This document shows, piece after piece, positions 41,784-45,151 of a stretch of 45,151 nt of DNA. Below the pieces are notes generated by a model that was not told where the DNA came from, made no database searches, and saw only the letters and a list, made by a program, of their open reading frames with translations. Numbering within the stretch: the stretch's first letter is position 1; every line of letters starts with the position of its first letter. The position numbers and the translations under genes were made by a program. The stretch lies in the NCBI GenBank assembly GCA_002049545.1, contig LLYT01000010.1, positions 1 to 45,151 on the forward strand. The letters are read 5' to 3'. Source of the DNA: Deltaproteobacteria bacterium tcs-42 (GTDB taxonomy: Bacteria > Desulfobacterota > Desulfuromonadia > Desulfuromonadales > Geopsychrobacteraceae).

Positions 41784-43058
41784 ATGCCCATGTCACAGAG
41801 TTTTAAAGATCGCCTTTTCCCCATCGCAGAACAACTGGTTGAACACTATGGTAGTCCTTTTCATATTTACGATGAGGTTGGTATTCGTGAAACGGGAGAG
41901 AATTTAAAAAAGCTCTTTTCCGGTGTTGAAGGGTTTCGTGAATATTACGCAGTGAAAGCTCTCCCCAATCCTGACATCCTCAAGTTGATGTTGGATATGG
42001 GGTTTGGTTTCGATTGTAGCTCTATCGGAGAGCTTGTATTGAGTCGTCAGGTTGGTGCTCGTGGTGAGGATATTATGTTTACCTCGAACAATACTGATCA
42101 AAATGAGTTCAAAGTTGCGGCAGAGGAGGGCGGTTGTGTCCTTAATCTGGATGATATTTCGTTGATCGAAAAGGTTCCCGATTTTCCTGAATTGATCTGC
42201 TTCCGCTACAATCCGGGACCACGGCGTACCGGGAATGTCATCATCGGTAATCCTGTCGAGGCCAAATATGGCTTGAGTCATGAACAAGTTATTGACGCAT
42301 ATCGTCTGGCCCAACAACGGGGTGCCAAACGGTTTGGTCTGCATACCATGGTGGCTTCGAATGAGCTCGATTACACCTATATGGTCGAAACAGCCAGGAT
42401 GGTGCTGGATATCTCCGAGCTGGTTGAGTCTGAGCTGGGGATAAAGTTTGAGTTCGTCAATATCGGGGGCGGTATCGGTATCCCCTATCATCCAGATCAA
42501 GCACCCCTGGATATCGATTCGATGGCTGCTGAGATAGAAGAATTATTTAACGCATTCCGGGACAAGCATGCTTATGTTCCTCGCATGTATATGGAAAGTG
42601 GCCGTTTTATGACGGGCCCTCACGGATGCCTGGTGACGTCTGCCATCAATCATAAAGATATTTACCGTAACTATATCGGGGTTGATGCCTGTATGTCGGC
42701 ATTGATGCGACCAGCGATGTATGATGCTTATCACCATATCGATGTGGTTGGCAAAGAGGATGTTGTCAGGGATCAGATCTATGATGTCGCCGGGTCGCTT
42801 TGTGAAAATAATGATAAGTTTGCGGTTCAGCGTGAGCTACCTGAAATTGACGGGGGAGATATCCTTGTCATTCACGATACCGGAGCGCATGGACATGCGA
42901 TGGGGTTCCAGTACAATGCCAAATTGCGGACCAAGGAATTGTTGTTACGGGCTGACGGATCGGTGGATCTGATTCGGCGCGAAGAGACGCTCGACGATTA
43001 TTTTGCGACCTTGAACTTTAGCGAAGATCAGTTTCACCCCAACCAGAGCAAGGGGTAA
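41784..43058 (+). CDS. lysA: Diaminopimelate decarboxylase
   Basis: LysA converts meso-diaminopimelate to lysine, the last step of that pathway. The 424-residue fold III PLP enzyme shows the Schiff-base lysine Lys58 in EYYAVKALPNP, FDCSSIGEL, HTMVASNELDY, the phosphate-binding NIGGGIGIPY, ESGRFMTGPHG, and GSLCENNDKFA with the substrate-contacting Cys and Asp. AAGGAG (41770-41775) precedes the ATG. The CENND form and spacing differ a little from common LysA (usually CESGD), so a related fold III decarboxylase such as carboxynorspermidine decarboxylase should be kept in mind. rlmD starts two bases after the stop. Confidence 0.82.
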   Translation: MPMSQSFKDRLFPIAEQLVEHYGSPFHIYDEVGIRETGENLKKLFSGVEGFREYYAVKALPNPDILKLMLDMGFGFDCSSIGELVLSRQVGARGEDIMFTSNNTDQNEFKVAAEEGGCVLNLDDISLIEKVPDFPELICFRYNPGPRRTGNVIIGNPVEAKYGLSHEQVIDAYRLAQQRGAKRFGLHTMVASNELDYTYMVETARMVLDISELVESELGIKFEFVNIGGGIGIPYHPDQAPLDIDSMAAEIEELFNAFRDKHAYVPRMYMESGRFMTGPHGCLVTSAINHKDIYRNYIGVDACMSALMRPAMYDAYHHIDVVGKEDVVRDQIYDVAGSLCENNDKFAVQRELPEIDGGDILVIHDTGAHGHAMGFQYNAKLRTKELLLRADGSVDLIRREETLDDYFATLNFSEDQFHPNQSKG

Positions 43059-43060
43059 AA

Positions 43061-44377
43061 TTGTCTGGCCGAAAGCAGTGCAAGGCAAATACGATTATTT
43101 CACCATTAACGGTTGAAACCATGGTTAATGGTGGTGCTGGTTTGGCACGTCACGAGGGGCGGGTGGTTTTTATCCCCCATTCGGCAGTTGGCGATATCGT
43201 CAGCTGCCGGGTGACGAAAACGAAAAAGAATTTTGTCGAAGCCGAAATCTGTGAATTGTTGCAGCCGTCCCCGCAACGCCAACGAACTGAGTGTCCGGTC
43301 GCAGGGATTTGTGGAGGTTGTCAATGGCAGCACCTTCCCTATTCGGAACAGTTGCGTTGGAAAGAGTCCCTGTTCCGGGAATCACTGCTTCGGCAATGTG
43401 GGGTTGAAGCCGCGAAAATATTACCCATTGTCCCCGCGCCTGATCAGTGGAACTATCGTAGCCGGGTGCAGGTAAAATGTTGCACTACCAAAGCCGGGTT
43501 TGAGACTGGCTTTTATCGACCGAAAAGTCACTCTGTTGTCTCGGTTGGTCAATGTCCTGTCATCGCTGCTGCTTTGAATTTGCTTCTGGCTCAATTGCGC
43601 AATATTATCAATCGCACTATTTATGCCAAGCATATTGCGCAGATCGATCTTGCCGTGGATGACAACGATCGCTGTTCAGCGGTGATTTATTATTCGGGTC
43701 AGAACATTGATACACTCGCTGCTTTGTTACGTGGTGAAAATCTGGCTGCTGATCTTTTCATTCAGACCGGACCCAAAAACCAATTGACAAATATCCAGGG
43801 GGAAGGGGCGCTGCAAATTGCTGTCGACCATCCGCCATTGAAATTAGGTTATGCGGTTGGTGGTTTTGCTCAGATTAACCTGGAACAAAACCGGACTGTG
43901 GTGGAAATGATTTTAAAACTGGCCAATTTGACCGGTCGTGAACAGGTTTTGGATCTATACTGCGGAATGGGGAATTTTTCCCTCCCTGTGGCCAGACGAG
44001 CAGCGCAGGTGGTTGGAATTGAAGAATCGCCTGTTTCTATCTCGATGGCTCGAGAAAATCGATCTCGAAATAAGATCGAAAATGTTGAATTTTATCGTCA
44101 GGCGGCCGAAGGTGCATTGAGTCATTTCTCCCGGCAGACTCGTCTCGATATTCTCCTTCTCGATCCCCCGCGCAGCGGGGCTGTTGGCACGATGAAGGGG
44201 TTGATCAAAACACCTGTCGATCAGGTGATATATGTCTCTTGCGATCCGCAAACTCTGGCCCGTGATTTAAAATTGCTGATCGACGGTGGTTATGAGCTGA
44301 TTTCCAGCCAGCCCATCGATATGTTCCCACAAACACACCATTGTGAAAGTGTCACTTTGCTGCACTATCGACATTGA
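43061..44377 (+). CDS. rlmD: 23S rRNA (uracil-C5)-methyltransferase, RlmD/RumA type
   Basis: The 438-residue enzyme has an N-terminal TRAM RNA-binding domain (TVETMVNGGAGLARHEGRVV, 20 residues), a [4Fe-4S] cluster motif (Cys78, Cys84, Cys87 in TECPVAGICGGCQW, plus a later Cys in GQCPV), SAM motif VLDLYCGMGNFSLPVA, LLDPPRSG and the nucleophilic cysteine in VIYVSCDPQTLARDL. RlmD methylates U1939 of 23S rRNA; RlmC/TrmA-like specificity cannot be excluded. TTG 43061 is used as start, with AGGGG at 43051-43055 in the lysA tail, since the TRAM domain needs these residues. Confidence 0.88.
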   Translation: MSGRKQCKANTIISPLTVETMVNGGAGLARHEGRVVFIPHSAVGDIVSCRVTKTKKNFVEAEICELLQPSPQRQRTECPVAGICGGCQWQHLPYSEQLRWKESLFRESLLRQCGVEAAKILPIVPAPDQWNYRSRVQVKCCTTKAGFETGFYRPKSHSVVSVGQCPVIAAALNLLLAQLRNIINRTIYAKHIAQIDLAVDDNDRCSAVIYYSGQNIDTLAALLRGENLAADLFIQTGPKNQLTNIQGEGALQIAVDHPPLKLGYAVGGFAQINLEQNRTVVEMILKLANLTGREQVLDLYCGMGNFSLPVARRAAQVVGIEESPVSISMARENRSRNKIENVEFYRQAAEGALSHFSRQTRLDILLLDPPRSGAVGTMKGLIKTPVDQVIYVSCDPQTLARDLKLLIDGGYELISSQPIDMFPQTHHCESVTLLHYRH

Positions 44378-44423
44378 CGATTTGCTCTATTTATGTGCAT
44401 CTTATCATTGTGCTGCCTTGTTT

Positions 44424-44530
44424 TTGTGCACAATTCAGTCCTGCACCGGGAGTTAATCCCTAAGCACACGCCTATCCAGTTGAAAATAAAAGATAATTTA
44501 TTTTATTACCATGCTGGCCTGCTCCTTGCT
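44424..44530 (+). promoter_or_regulatory. Sigma-54 promoter of glnB with a possible upstream activator site
   Basis: CTGGCCTGCTCCTTGCT (44514-44530) matches the sigma-54 -24/-12 consensus YTGGCACGNNNNTTGCW at nearly all fixed positions, including GG and GC at the right distance. It predicts transcription near 44541, 42 bases before the start codon. A palindrome TTGTGCACAA (44424-44433) about 90 bases upstream may be an enhancer site for an NtrC-type activator, though it is not a clear match. Confidence 0.82.
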
Positions 44531-44567
44531 ATTATGTCTGGAGTACTTGGATTCTAAAGTTTATTAA

Positions 44568-44921
<354 letters not shown>

Positions 44922-44977
44922 TCTGGATTTCCCGCAGCTTGCTGCGTTAATCACATGCAGGGAGGGCACCGCCTACC

Positions 44978-45029
44978 TGTTGAGTGCCACGACATCGTAG
45001 ACACTTTTTAGTGCCAGGACATCGTGAAC
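44978..45029 (-). repeat. End of an insertion sequence with two direct repeats
   Basis: AGTGCCACGACATCGTAGAC (44983-45002) and AGTGCCAGGACATCGTGAAC (45010-45029) are 20-bp direct repeats with four differences, placed 27 bp apart, just outside the 3' end of a transposase gene. They look like paired transposase-binding sites in an IS end. The element may finish at TGT (44978-44980). The other end is outside the window. Confidence 0.55.
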
Positions 45030-45042
45030 TCAACCGAATATT

Positions 45043-45151
45043 TTAGCGAATTTTGTAATCAAATTCTTCAATCTGAACTTTGTCCAGATAGAGTTTCAAC
45101 CTTTGTTCTTTGACATCGATAGTAGCCACCACGTATTCGAGCTTTGCTTCC
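45043..45151 (-). CDS. Transposase C-terminus (partial)
   Basis: A minus-strand frame is open from the window edge to TAA at 45043-45045 and reads EAKLEYVVATID...KLYLDKVQIEEFDYKIR. This short beta-rich tail resembles the C-terminal domain after the integrase core in IS481/IS3-type transposases, and the direct repeats beyond its stop fit an IS end. Only 35 residues are visible, so the family is uncertain. Confidence 0.5.
   Translation of the reverse strand, partial: EAKLEYVVATIDVKEQRLKLYLDKVQIEEFDYKIR

Overview
The window looks like a chromosomal segment of an anaerobic or facultative deltaproteobacterium of the Desulfuromonas/Geobacter type (Desulfuromonadales). This is inferred from content: an adenosylcobalamin-dependent class II ribonucleotide reductase with NrdR boxes, a very large NAD-glutamate dehydrogenase, a glnB gene with a sigma-54 promoter, a tmRNA tag reading ADTDVSYALAA, a TRAP carboxylate transporter, and a short membrane selenoprotein with a bacterial SECIS hairpin. 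No rRNA, CRISPR array, integrase or complete IS is present.

Layout. Bases 1-2629: a 119-bp near-perfect inverted repeat flanks tRNA-Val(CAC), an NADP-type aldehyde dehydrogenase and lipB. Bases 2690-5250: AIM24-like protein, SDR oxidoreductase and HDOD protein. Bases 5333-9472, minus strand: UMF1-type MFS transporter, and a ykgJ-like gene behind nrdJ with an NrdR-controlled promoter. Bases 9703-19518: cysteine-desulfurase-family protein, PIN-PhoH ATPase, tsaD, a DUF2062 membrane protein, rsmA and NAD-GDH. Bases 19867-24429: panB-panC-panP (pantothenate, with a PLP-type aspartate decarboxylase in place of PanD) plus an amidohydrolase. Bases 24598-25479: smpB and ssrA (ribosome rescue).

Directly downstream of ssrA the base composition becomes visibly richer in G+C. 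A catabolic cassette follows: a minus-strand TRAP transporter (dctP-dctQ-dctM) divergent from a fused hydantoinase/5-oxoprolinase, with a palindromic operator in the shared promoter region. The natural reading is uptake of a cyclic amide carboxylate such as 5-oxoproline or a hydantoin, followed by ATP-dependent ring opening. A methyltransferase, a small Cys-rich ORF and a tandem repeat lead to a minus-strand pair, CocE/NonD hydrolase plus ATP-grasp ligase, which I cannot assign to a known pathway.

Bases 37604-40000 hold small genes: an orphan receiver domain, a two-helix membrane protein, a likely minus-strand small RNA, the selenoprotein, a YbeL-like zinc-ribbon protein and a SEC-C protein. 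The right end carries a CaCA exchanger, an Lrp/AsnC regulator with an apparently leaderless mRNA next to lysA, rlmD, sigma-54-driven glnB, and the 3' end of an IS transposase running off the window.

The strongest candidates for something little described are the Sec-containing DUF6132-like protein (38875-39063), the hydrolase/ATP-grasp pair (33820-37151), the inverted repeat pair bracketing tRNA-Val, the minus-strand small transcript at 38640-38822, and two hairpins sharing a GGAGGGGGG loop.
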